Assembly (NCBI GenBank): GCA_964426135.1
Contig: CAYRPN010000002.1
Coordinates: 1 to 64,000, forward strand
Origin: CAYRPN01 sp964426135
GTDB taxonomy: Bacteria; Planctomycetota; Phycisphaerae; Phycisphaerales; Phycisphaeraceae
Direction of reading: 5' to 3'
Length of the DNA: 64,000 nt
The notes beneath the pieces are model-generated. The model worked only from the letters and a program-made list of their open reading frames with translations. It was not told where the DNA came from and made no database searches. The position numbers were made by a program, and so were the translations under genes. This document shows, piece by piece, positions 25,218 to 32,824 of this stretch (position 1 is its first letter; every line of letters begins with the position of its first letter).

Positions 25218-26732
25218 TCATTTCACCGGCACCAGTCCGACCGATTCCTTGTCTTCCAGAATCCGCCAGAGCGAATCTTCGGTCATCGGGCCTTCGATGC
25301 GGAACTCGCCGTACATCAGCTTTGGAATTCGCCCCAGCCCCGCAAGGTCGTAAACCTTCGCGGACTTCTTGATCAGATCGTCGGGCACACCCGAAGCGAT
25401 CGCCTTGTCCAGTGCTTCCTTGCCGATGAGTCGTTCCGCTTCGGCGCGCGCCTGTCGATCGGTGCGCGATCCCTCAGCGGGAGCATTGAAGAGCCAGTCG
25501 TCGTACTCGGCGAACTTCCGCGCGTCCGCATGCCACACCGCCAACGCAAGTCGCGCGAGTTCACACGCGAAGTAATGTCGGTCGTCGGTGCGGAGTATGA
25601 AAGGATTGCACTTGGCGTCCAGCGGCATCGGCAGGACGAGAAACGCCACCTGTTCGCCGTAGCGTTTCGCGGCCTTGTTGATGTGGTGGTGCAGGTGCTT
25701 GCAGTGCGGGCAGGTGTAGTCGGCGAGCACGACGAAAGTGTACTTCGCGCGGCCAGGCCCGCGCAGCGGGAACGCCGATTTGCTCAAGCGGACGGCACCG
25801 CTAGGCTTCGGCCCCTTGGGCAGATTGAGCATGACGAAGTCGCCGGGATTTTCACCGGCGGGCGGGGCGTCTTTCGCGTTTGCAGCTTTCGCGGCGGCGT
25901 CGTTGCCGTCGATCTGCATGACGCCGTCCTTGGTGGTCACGGTCGTGCCGCCATCGCCGCGGCCGCCGGTGAAGCGCTCGACCGTGTGCGTGGCAGACGG
26001 GAACAACACCTGGGCGACGACGAGCAATCCCACCGCCATGGCCGCCGCAGCAAGAAACAGATAAGTCTTGGCCTGCGGCAGCAGCGGGGCGGGCGTCGAA
26101 GCCGCTGCGGCAGTCGCATCAATCTTCGCCGGCCAGATCGGCGCATGCATCAGCACCAGCGTCGCCACGACCAGCCCGCAAAGATGATCGAGCATGCAGT
26201 ACGGGCAGTACGCCTTGAGCACGAACGCCTGCAGCGCGATGAACCACAGGGCGCCCAGCCCCGCCATCGTCGCCAGGATCAGCAGCACCAGCCAGCCATC
26301 GCGGCGGCGCTTCTCCGGTAGCGCGGGGCTCACGTGAAATGTCGCCAGAAAAATGCCCAGGTACACCAGCACCGCGGGCACGCTCACGGGCACGCCCCAC
26401 AGGCTCGACCACCGGCTGCCCAGCACGTGGCTGCATCCGCCGTCGCCCGAGCAACCGGCCGGCTGCTTGTTGGCGATGCCGTTGTACGCCAGGTAAAGCG
26501 CGATCCCCAGTGCGATCGCGCTGATCACCCGCACCACGAGCATGGCCCCGGGTAAACCAGCGCCCGGCGCGGTGCGCAGCGCCTGCAGCGTCAGGGCCGT
26601 GCCGCAGGAGGGGCACGCGTCGGCCGTGACGCCGCGCAACGAGACGCCGCAGGAGGGGCATTGGATATCGCGGTCGCGCAGGAAATCCGCGACCTGCGAG
26701 GCCTGCGGATTCGATGACGTTGAATCGGGCAC
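25218..26732 (-). CDS. VKOR-DsbA fusion with N-terminal zinc ribbon
   Basis: Protein of 504 aa that joins a vitamin K epoxide reductase-type quinone oxidoreductase to its thioredoxin-fold partner, making a self-contained disulfide-forming unit. Residues 25-43 are a zinc ribbon (CPSCG x11 CPSCG). The VKOR membrane domain (about 62-240) has loop cysteines 94 and 100 and the active pair CPYC at 176-179. A periplasmic DsbA-like domain holds CPHC at 341-344, with LADYT before it. The start is GTG (26730-26732) with AGGAG seven bases before it. It is the last gene of a three-gene unit (GT4, GNAT-like, this) with gaps of 4 and 18 bases. Confidence 0.9.
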   Translation of the reverse strand: MPDSTSSNPQASQVADFLRDRDIQCPSCGVSLRGVTADACPSCGTALTLQALRTAPGAGLPGAMLVVRVISAIALGIALYLAYNGIANKQPAGCSGDGGCSHVLGSRWSSLWGVPVSVPAVLVYLGIFLATFHVSPALPEKRRRDGWLVLLILATMAGLGALWFIALQAFVLKAYCPYCMLDHLCGLVVATLVLMHAPIWPAKIDATAAAASTPAPLLPQAKTYLFLAAAAMAVGLLVVAQVLFPSATHTVERFTGGRGDGGTTVTTKDGVMQIDGNDAAAKAANAKDAPPAGENPGDFVMLNLPKGPKPSGAVRLSKSAFPLRGPGRAKYTFVVLADYTCPHCKHLHHHINKAAKRYGEQVAFLVLPMPLDAKCNPFILRTDDRHYFACELARLALAVWHADARKFAEYDDWLFNAPAEGSRTDRQARAEAERLIGKEALDKAIASGVPDDLIKKSAKVYDLAGLGRIPKLMYGEFRIEGPMTEDSLWRILEDKESVGLVPVK

Positions 26733-26750
26733 GGAATGGCTCCTATCGCA

Positions 26751-27686
26751 TCAACCCCGGACGAAAGCGGAATACTCCAAGATCGGCTTGAATCCAAGGC
26801 TGGTGAAGAACGCACCGCGCGGATCGCCGTCGGCCAGGCTCACGATCACCTGCTCGAACTGCGCCCGCTGACAGTGCTCGATCATGCGGGCCATCAGGAC
26901 CTGGAGCACGCTCTCATCCTGATTCGTCGCGAAGAGATCCAGCAGCACGCCGACGTTGCCCAGCGTCAGCAGCGAAGTGAGGCCGACGGGTCTGCGAGCG
27001 ACGCGGGCCAGAAAAATCTCGATGCGGGCATCGTCGAGTTGATCCATCATGGCGTCGGCGTGTTGTACGACGAACGCGTCGGCCTGCTGTACGACGAACG
27101 CGTCGGCCTGCTGTACGACGAACGCGTCGGCATGTTCTGCTGCGACCCCCTCTCCCTCCGGGAGAGGGCTGGGGTGAGGGTGCAACGGTGTCCCTGTGCT
27201 CGCATTGCGCAGTTCGTCCGCGGCCACCCGTTCGATCACAAACCTCCGCAACTCCGCATACGCCGCCCGGCCGGGGATGATCTGCACATCGCCGCGCAAC
27301 TCGCGCGGGCTCTGGTAGCCGACAAGAGTGTGCAGCGCGAGCTTCTGCTCGCGATAACCGCGCTGCGTCAGCGCTTGTGCCAGCGGCGCGGGCCAGGGCA
27401 GTGCGCTGGTATTCAGGCGGGCGCAGGTCGTGCCGCTCTTGGCGTAGTGATTGAATAGTTCATCGAGCACAGCGTCAGCGCTCATGCCCGGCGGCACGCG
27501 AAGATCAAACGCCGTGTTCACCGACGTCACCGTCGGCCGCGCTGGCGAAACATAGGCGGTCGCCCCTTGCAGCAGCGTCTCCTCCGCCGCGGCCCGCGCG
27601 AGCACCGCGTCGGCGCGCTTGAGCGAACGCACCAGCGCTTCGGGTGATGTTTTCTGGCCAGGTTGTCGCGCGACGTGGAGTTCCAT
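26751..27686 (-). CDS. GNAT-like acetyltransferase with in-frame repeat insertion
   Basis: Protein of 311 aa. The carboxy end (about 220-311) has RIEIFLARVARRPVG, then LDLFATNQDES, MIEHCQRAQFEQVIVSLADGD and FTSLGFKPILEYSAFVR, which fits the last strands of a GNAT acyltransferase (FxxLGF...y). The amino half is probably another GNAT-like half. Residues about 165-212 do not belong to the fold: HPHPSPLPEGEG is a translated family D' hairpin, and ADAFVVQQ is repeated three times (24-bp units at 27061-27132). Both insertions keep the frame. The gene starts four bases after the GT4 gene and ends 18 bases before VKOR-DsbA. Acceptor unknown. Confidence 0.7.
   Translation of the reverse strand: MELHVARQPGQKTSPEALVRSLKRADAVLARAAAEETLLQGATAYVSPARPTVTSVNTAFDLRVPPGMSADAVLDELFNHYAKSGTTCARLNTSALPWPAPLAQALTQRGYREQKLALHTLVGYQSPRELRGDVQIIPGRAAYAELRRFVIERVAADELRNASTGTPLHPHPSPLPEGEGVAAEHADAFVVQQADAFVVQQADAFVVQHADAMMDQLDDARIEIFLARVARRPVGLTSLLTLGNVGVLLDLFATNQDESVLQVLMARMIEHCQRAQFEQVIVSLADGDPRGAFFTSLGFKPILEYSAFVRG
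27061..27182. repeat. 24-bp tandem repeat plus family D' hairpin inside a gene
   Basis: Three 24-bp units (TGCTGTACGACGAACGCGTC plus GGCC) at 27061-27084, 27085-27108 and 27109-27132, followed at 27146-27182 by a CCCCTCTCCCTCCGGGAGAG hairpin and GCTGGGGTGAGGG. All units are multiples of three bases and are read through in the GNAT-like gene. Confidence 0.9.
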
Positions 27687-27690
27687 GGGC

Positions 27691-28743
27691 TCATGCGATT
27701 GTAGCGGCTAGCGCACGCTCGTAGACCGCCTCCGTTTTCCGCATCATCGCGTCGATGGTCAGGTTCTCCGCCGCAAATTGCCAGACGGGCTCGTAGGCCG
27801 CGCGGGTGGCCGGCAGATCGCCCAGCGCGCGGCGCAGGCACGCCGCCAGCGCAGGCGCATCCTCCGGCGGCGCAAGATACTCCGCAGGCAGAATCTCCAT
27901 CGCCCCCGGCACGCGCGTCGAGACCATCGGCGTCCGCACGATCAACGCTTCACACAGCACATACGGAAACCCTTCACGCCGCGACGAAATGATCGCCAGA
28001 TCGCAAACTGCCATCAGTGCCGGCACGTCGCTGCGATGGCCGAGAAGATGCACGCGATCCTGCAATTTTAAATCTGAGATCTGAGATTGCAGGTTGCCGC
28101 GTTCTTCGCCTTCGCCTGCAATCAGCAGCACCGCATCGATCTCCCGCCACGCCCGCAGCAGCACGTCGTAGCCTTTCACCGGATCGAGCCGGCCCGCGGT
28201 GATGGCGATGGGGCGCGGGGTGTCGAGGCTGAGTGCCTGTTTCAGGAACGCGCGCGGGTTGTCGCGCAACGTCGCCGGCAAGACCGGCGGCTCCACCCCG
28301 TTGTAGACGATGTCGACATTCGCATTGGGAATGCGCTCGCCGATGGTCTTGCTCACTGCAATCACGCGATCGCAGCGGCGATACATGCCGGTGCTCTTCT
28401 GGAAGCCGTGGACGGAGCCGACGAACTTCGCCCCCAATCCGCGCCCGGCGAAGCCAACCATCGCCGTCGCCTTGTTCGCATGGGCGTGAATGATCCGTGG
28501 CCGGGCCTCGCGCAGAGCGCGGCGAAGCTTCCACAGCATGATCGGATTCCAGCGCGAGCGAGTCAGGTCGAGCGTGACGTACTTCACGCGCTCAGTCACA
28601 CGGCCGCGAAAATCCTCGTGCCCGATCGCGGTGACTTCGTGCCGTAGCGCCAGGCGATTGCATAGCTCGACAAAATGCTTCTCCAGCCCGCCCCAGCTTT
28701 GGCTGGCGATGACCTGGCAGATTTTGAGGGGGACGTAGGACAT
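27691..28743 (-). CDS. Glycosyltransferase family 4 protein
   Basis: Protein of 350 aa, a GT-B fold retaining glycosyltransferase. ICQVIASQSWGGLEKHFVELCNR is the typical amino end, IIHAHANKATAM the donor-side loop, and SRREGFPYVLCEAL the E-x7-E region that binds the nucleotide sugar. A segment at about residues 215-227 (NLQSQISDLKLQ) corresponds to DNA (28061-28097) with a 7-bp period, so it may be a small in-frame repeat insertion. The gene heads an operon with the GNAT-like and VKOR-DsbA genes. A heptad array AGCCGTT lies 14 bases before its start. It probably adds a sugar to a surface glycan. Confidence 0.88.
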   Translation of the reverse strand: MSYVPLKICQVIASQSWGGLEKHFVELCNRLALRHEVTAIGHEDFRGRVTERVKYVTLDLTRSRWNPIMLWKLRRALREARPRIIHAHANKATAMVGFAGRGLGAKFVGSVHGFQKSTGMYRRCDRVIAVSKTIGERIPNANVDIVYNGVEPPVLPATLRDNPRAFLKQALSLDTPRPIAITAGRLDPVKGYDVLLRAWREIDAVLLIAGEGEERGNLQSQISDLKLQDRVHLLGHRSDVPALMAVCDLAIISSRREGFPYVLCEALIVRTPMVSTRVPGAMEILPAEYLAPPEDAPALAACLRRALGDLPATRAAYEPVWQFAAENLTIDAMMRKTEAVYERALAATIA

Positions 28744-28756
28744 GGGAGTGGGGGCA

Positions 28757-28880
28757 GCCGAGAGCCGTTAGCCATTAGCCGTTAGCTTCGAGGCATCGAT
28801 CCGCCGGCGCCGGCAATTCCATGGCGGCACCTCTCCAACGCTGTCTTTTTGTATTGAGCTGACGGGTAACGGCTCATCGC
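28757..28880. repeat. Heptad array AGCCGTT upstream of GT4 gene
   Basis: 28757-28790 reads AGCCGAG, AGCCGTT, AGCCATT, AGCCGTT, AGCTTCG at a 7-bp period. A short inverse (GGGTAACGGCTCATCGC) lies at 28863-28880. The same heptamer is used upstream of the genes starting at 45875 and 49660, always on the 5' side of a minus-strand gene. Confidence 0.78.
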
Positions 28881-28920
28881 TCGCGTCTCTTCTTTGCGAC
28901 ACCGCGCGCGGCAGTCTAGC

Positions 28921-29688
28921 ATGCCGCGCATGAAGCAGATCGCGTGCATGAAGTGGGGGACGCTGTACGACGCCGGCTACGTCAACCGGCTGTACGCGAT
29001 GATCGCGCGGAACATCACGCCGCCGTTCCGCCTCGTCTGCTACACCGACACGACGCAGGGCATCCGCAAGGAAGTGGAGACGTTTCCGTGCCCCGACATC
29101 GCGCTGCCGCCGCCCAAGCACGTGTGGGGCTGGCGGAAAATGATGATGTGGGCGGAGAAGGTGCAGGGACTCGAAGGCACCGCGCTCTATCTCGATCTGG
29201 ACATCGTGATCGTCGGCAACATCGATCGCTTCTTCGAGCACAAGACGAAGGAACCCGACGGGTTCTGCGTGATGCGCAACATTACGCGCCGCAATGAGCG
29301 CGACGGCAACACCAGCGTCTTCCGCTGGAAGATCGGCAGCCAGCCGGAGTTGTTGCGCGAGCTGTTGGCCAAGCCGAATGAGATGGTCGTGGAGTTCAAC
29401 ACGGATCAGGAATATCTGTGTGCCAGGTCGAAGACGATCGAGTTCTGGCCCGACGGTTGGTGCGTGGCGTTCAAGCAGCAATGCGTGCCGCCGTTCCCGT
29501 TGAACTGGCTGCGCGAGCCGCGCTTGCCGACGCCGGCACCGGGCGAGGACGCGGCGAAGATCGTGGTCTTCACCGGCAGCCCGCGTCCGCATGAGGCGGT
29601 GCTGGGGCAGTGGAAGTCGCCGTGGTTCAAGCGCCCGTTCAAGCGCGTGAAGCCGGCGAAGTGGGTGATCGAGAATTGGCGAGAGTGA
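28921..29688 (+). CDS. Putative GT-A glycosyltransferase
   Basis: Protein of 255 aa. ACMKWGTLYDAGYVNRLYAM opens a Rossmann-like half; ALYLDLDIVIVGNIDRFF contains an Asp-x-Asp that would bind metal and nucleotide sugar, as in GT8-like and related transferases. FNTDQEYLCAR and WPDGWCVAFKQQC follow, then VVFTGSPRPHEAV near the end. The precise family is not certain. The start could be 28921 or 28930; no ribosome site decides between them. It diverges from the GT4 gene, suggesting a small glycan locus. Confidence 0.72.
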   Translation: MPRMKQIACMKWGTLYDAGYVNRLYAMIARNITPPFRLVCYTDTTQGIRKEVETFPCPDIALPPPKHVWGWRKMMMWAEKVQGLEGTALYLDLDIVIVGNIDRFFEHKTKEPDGFCVMRNITRRNERDGNTSVFRWKIGSQPELLRELLAKPNEMVVEFNTDQEYLCARSKTIEFWPDGWCVAFKQQCVPPFPLNWLREPRLPTPAPGEDAAKIVVFTGSPRPHEAVLGQWKSPWFKRPFKRVKPAKWVIENWRE

Positions 29689-29691
29689 GGG

Positions 29692-29820
29692 AGATTTCGG
29701 ATTTCGGATTTCGGATTTCGGATTTGGGATTTGGGATTTGGGATTTCGGATCGCTGATGGCGGATGGCGGATGGCGGATTGGGGTTTAGCGGAAACGCCG
29801 AAGGCGTCTGGTGGAATGCC
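29692..29820. repeat. Heptad arrays GGATTTC and GGATGGC, plus family F arm
   Basis: 29692-29750 carries eight or more copies of a GGATTTC/GGATTTG heptamer. 29755-29780 carries a different heptamer, GATGGCG. A family F arm (GTTTAGCGGAAACGCCGAAG..., 29784-29820) follows. The 211-base spacer before the start at 29900 consists almost entirely of these repeats. Confidence 0.85.
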
Positions 29821-29899
29821 CCGCGTCTGCGTTACTGCGGTGATCCCCTGCATCAATCTGAATGAGCGCGCTGGAGATAAGCGCGCTGGAGTGTTTCCC

Positions 29900-31855
29900 A
29901 TGATCGCACGTCGATTGAGTCGGGCGTTGCCGGTGGTCGCCGGTTTGGTGTTGGCCGCGGGGTGGCTCGCGCCGGCCCCGTTCGGGGCCGCGCTAAACGG
30001 GGTCGCGCATGCGCAGGACAAGGACAAGCCCGCGGCGCAGCCCGCGCCCAAACCCGCGCCGAGACCGCCGGTGTTTCTCGATCCGATTCCCGCGAAGGAA
30101 GCGGTGACGAAGTTCAAGCTGCCCGAGGGCTTCAAGATTTCGCTCTTCGCTGCGGAGCCGGACGTCGTGCAGCCGATCGCGTTCACGATCGATGATCGCG
30201 GCCGGCTTTGGGTGGTGGAGAATCTCAGCTATCCCACGTGGAAAGAGACCGGCGGCGATCGCATCACCATTTTCGAAGACACGGACAACGACGGCACCTT
30301 CGACAAGAAAAAAATCTTCTGGGACAAGGGTCGCTACACCACCGGCGTGCTGCTGGGCTTCGGCGGCGTGTTCGTATGCGACGCGCCGGACCTGCTCTTC
30401 ATCCCCGACAAGAACGGCGACGATGTGCCCGACGGGCCGCCGGAGGTTTTGCTGACAGGTTGGTCGACCAAAGGCAAACACAACGTGCTCAATGCGCTGA
30501 AGTGGGGGCCCGATGGCTGGCTCTACGGCTGCAACGGCATCACCGCGCCGTCCATGGTGGGCAAGCCGGAGACCCCTGAAAAGGAGCGCGTCGAGATCAA
30601 CTGCGGCGTGTGGCGCTGGCACCCGACGACGAAAAGCTTCGAGGTCGTCGCTCACGGCACGACCAATCCCTGGGGCCTGGATTTTGACGAGTACGGGCAG
30701 ATGTTCATCACCAACTGCGTGATCAAGCACATGTTCCACATTGTGCCCGGCGGGCACTACGAGCGAATGTTCGGCAATGATGTGAACCCCCACAGCTACG
30801 GCCTGATGCAAAGCTGCGCCGATCACATTCACTGGGCTGAGGGCACGAAGTGGACCGACTCGCGCGGCGGCAAGGGCGATCACGACGGTCCCGGCGGCGG
30901 CCACGCCCACGCCGGCCTGATGATTTACTACGGCGACAACTGGCCCAGCGAATATCGCGGCCGGGCGTTCATGTGCAACATCCACGGCAACCGCGTGAAC
31001 CAGGACATCCTCGAACGCAAGAGCAGCGGCTACGTCGCCAAACACGCCAGGGATTTTGCCTTCGCCAATGATGTTTTCTTCCGCGGTTTGGAAATGCAAT
31101 ATGGCCCCGATGGCGGCGTCTACATCACCGACTGGTGCGACACCGGCGAGTGCCACGATTACGACACGGCGGATGTGCGGAATGGACGGATTTACAAGAT
31201 CACTTACGGCGACGTGAAGAAGAGTGGCCAGAAGCGACTTCGTGAAATGGATGACGTGGCACTGGTTGGCCTTTTGAAGCACAAGAACGAGTGGTTCGCG
31301 CGGAATGCCCGCTTGGTGTTGCAGGAGCGGGGTCACGATGTGAATAGTAGGGATGCAATATTCGGTCTGATTGGCCTCTTCCGGGATCGTGATGAACTCG
31401 TCACTACTCGGTTGCGAGCATTGTGGGCGCTCCACGCCATCGATCGTGCTGACGCGGACGCTATTTTCGGGATGGACGATGAGAATGAATTGATACGCGC
31501 TTGGTGCGTCCGACTTCGGCATGGCGATCCCGACCGCTTTTCCAATCCCACGAAGATCATTCAGATGGCACGGAATGAGAAGTCTGCGTTAGTGCGCCTT
31601 GAATTGGCTTCAGTCTTGCAGCGGCTTGACGAATGGCGCTGGCCCATCGCCGAAGCCCTGCTCGCCCACGAGGAAGACGCCAACGACCCCAACATTCCGC
31701 TGATGATCTGGTACGGCATCGAGCCGGCGGTCGCGGCGGACAAAGAAAAGGCCATCGCCCTTGCGGCCAAGGCGAAGATTCCGCTGGTGCGCCAGTTCAT
31801 CGCCAAGCGCATCGCCGTGGGGGCTGAGGTGCCGAAGAAGGAAGAGAAGAAGTGA
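29900..31855 (+). CDS. Secreted soluble-dehydrogenase-like beta-propeller (planctomycete membrane-bound dehydrogenase family)
   Basis: Protein of 651 aa with a signal peptide (SRALPVVAGLVLAAGWLAPAPFGAALNGVAHAQ) and a Pro/Ala/Lys linker. The propeller begins FKLPEGFKISLFAAEPDVVQPIAF, followed by DDRGRLWVVENLSYP, LKWGPDGWLYGCNG, GTTNPWGLDFDEYGQMFITNCV and MQYGPDGGVYITDWCDTGECHDYD, all features of the TIGR02604-type domain related to glucose/sorbosone dehydrogenases. Helical HEAT-like repeats fill about 440-640. The carboxy-terminal cytochrome c (CxxCH) found in many relatives is missing. TGGAG is placed eight bases before the ATG. The stretch about 31230-31640 has lower GC and different codon choice. 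Substrate unknown. Confidence 0.85.
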   Translation: MIARRLSRALPVVAGLVLAAGWLAPAPFGAALNGVAHAQDKDKPAAQPAPKPAPRPPVFLDPIPAKEAVTKFKLPEGFKISLFAAEPDVVQPIAFTIDDRGRLWVVENLSYPTWKETGGDRITIFEDTDNDGTFDKKKIFWDKGRYTTGVLLGFGGVFVCDAPDLLFIPDKNGDDVPDGPPEVLLTGWSTKGKHNVLNALKWGPDGWLYGCNGITAPSMVGKPETPEKERVEINCGVWRWHPTTKSFEVVAHGTTNPWGLDFDEYGQMFITNCVIKHMFHIVPGGHYERMFGNDVNPHSYGLMQSCADHIHWAEGTKWTDSRGGKGDHDGPGGGHAHAGLMIYYGDNWPSEYRGRAFMCNIHGNRVNQDILERKSSGYVAKHARDFAFANDVFFRGLEMQYGPDGGVYITDWCDTGECHDYDTADVRNGRIYKITYGDVKKSGQKRLREMDDVALVGLLKHKNEWFARNARLVLQERGHDVNSRDAIFGLIGLFRDRDELVTTRLRALWALHAIDRADADAIFGMDDENELIRAWCVRLRHGDPDRFSNPTKIIQMARNEKSALVRLELASVLQRLDEWRWPIAEALLAHEEDANDPNIPLMIWYGIEPAVAADKEKAIALAAKAKIPLVRQFIAKRIAVGAEVPKKEEKK

Positions 31856-31865
31856 GTGATGAATT

Positions 31866-32012
31866 GAGCCGCGCACGCAGTAAGCGGGGTTCAATGCAGG
31901 CGAGCGATTCTCGTTGCATTCGGCCGGTGCACAGCGTCACGACAACTTGTCAACAACTGCACGATTGAGCGTCCAGGATTGCCGCAGACCCCGCTTACTG
32001 CGTGCGCGGCTC
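31866..32012. repeat. Inverted-repeat doublet, family B (copy 2)
   Basis: The arm 31866-31890 (GAGCCGCGCACGCAGTAAGC...) and the inverse arm 31988-32012 enclose about 97 bp that are unrelated to the centre of copy 1 at 13120-13257. It sits between convergent genes, 10 bases beyond one stop and 35 bases from the other. Confidence 0.9.
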
Positions 32013-32047
32013 GTTTCGTGGCGCTGCCCTTTGGCGAGGTGCGGCAA

Positions 32048-32644
32048 CTACTCGCTCTCCGCCTTCTGCGACCCCAGCGATTTTCGGCACGCATGCGCCA
32101 GGCTTTCCAGATCGGCGAAGAACTGGTCGCGCCGGCCTTCGGGCAGCGCCAGCAGCACTTCGCCTTGCAGATCGATGGCGATCTGGCGGGCGCGGAGGTA
32201 GACCTTCTTGCCGCTGGCGGTGATCTTGATGCGGTTGGCGCGTTTGTCGGTTTCGTGGGGCTGCCGCTCGACAAAGGCGGCCAGTTCCATTCGCCGCAGC
32301 AGCGACGTGATCGTGTTCGGATCGCTGGCCATCATGGCGCCCAGTTCGCGCTGTGTGGGCCATTCCGGATCGCACTCGGTGAGCCAGCGCAGGATCGTGA
32401 ACTGGTCGGGGGTGATGTTCAGGTGATGGATGCGGCGGCGGAACGCCTGGTTCAGGCTGTACCACGCAAGCCGCAGCAGGGGCGGCAGGCGGCGGCGGGC
32501 GGGGGAGTCGATGGCGTCGCGGTTCCTGGCGGCGTCGACACCGCCATCCATTTCGCCTTCGTCCGCGTCACCGGGGTTGGTGGGGGAGCCTGGCAGGGAA
32601 CCGGATGCACCGGGGGACTTCTTATTTGCCTTGCGTTCGGCCAT
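32048..32644 (-). CDS. MarR family transcriptional regulator
   Basis: Protein of 198 aa with a disordered amino end (about 1-55) and a winged helix of the MarR type: LLRLAWYSLNQAFRRRI (dimer helix), ITPDQFTILRWLTE, TQRELGAMMASDPNTITSLLRRME (recognition helix) and FVERQPHETDKRANRIKITASGKK (wing). It diverges from the PQQ lipoprotein gene with 180 bases between starts, so it may control itself and that gene. No clear palindromic operator can be pinned down. The start at 32644 avoids a repeat-like 24-residue extension. Confidence 0.93.
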   Translation of the reverse strand: MAERKANKKSPGASGSLPGSPTNPGDADEGEMDGGVDAARNRDAIDSPARRRLPPLLRLAWYSLNQAFRRRIHHLNITPDQFTILRWLTECDPEWPTQRELGAMMASDPNTITSLLRRMELAAFVERQPHETDKRANRIKITASGKKVYLRARQIAIDLQGEVLLALPEGRRDQFFADLESLAHACRKSLGSQKAESE

Positions 32645-32824
32645 GGTATACTGTGCCCCGGCGATTGTACGTGTAAGTATGATCTGTCGCCGCGTCCCGG
32701 ATCGCCGGGCTGGCATTGTAGCGAGACGCCTTCACGCGGGTTCCACCACCGATTCGATCAGCCGCATTCCGATGCCCGCTCTCGAACCCCGGCACCCCGG
32801 GGAATCAAGCTAAGGATTTCGATC
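32645..32824. promoter_or_regulatory. Divergent promoter region of MarR and PQQ lipoprotein genes
   Basis: The 180-base spacer between divergent starts must contain both promoters. An AT-richer block, TTGTACGTGTAAGTATGATC (32666-32685), is the best candidate for promoter or operator sequence. It is not a clean palindrome, so the binding site of the regulator remains open. Confidence 0.4.

Noticed and set aside
29738..29899. N-terminal extension of the dehydrogenase-like protein
   Set aside because: The extra 54 residues are translated heptad and family F repeats; the signal peptide begins at 29900 with GGAG before it.
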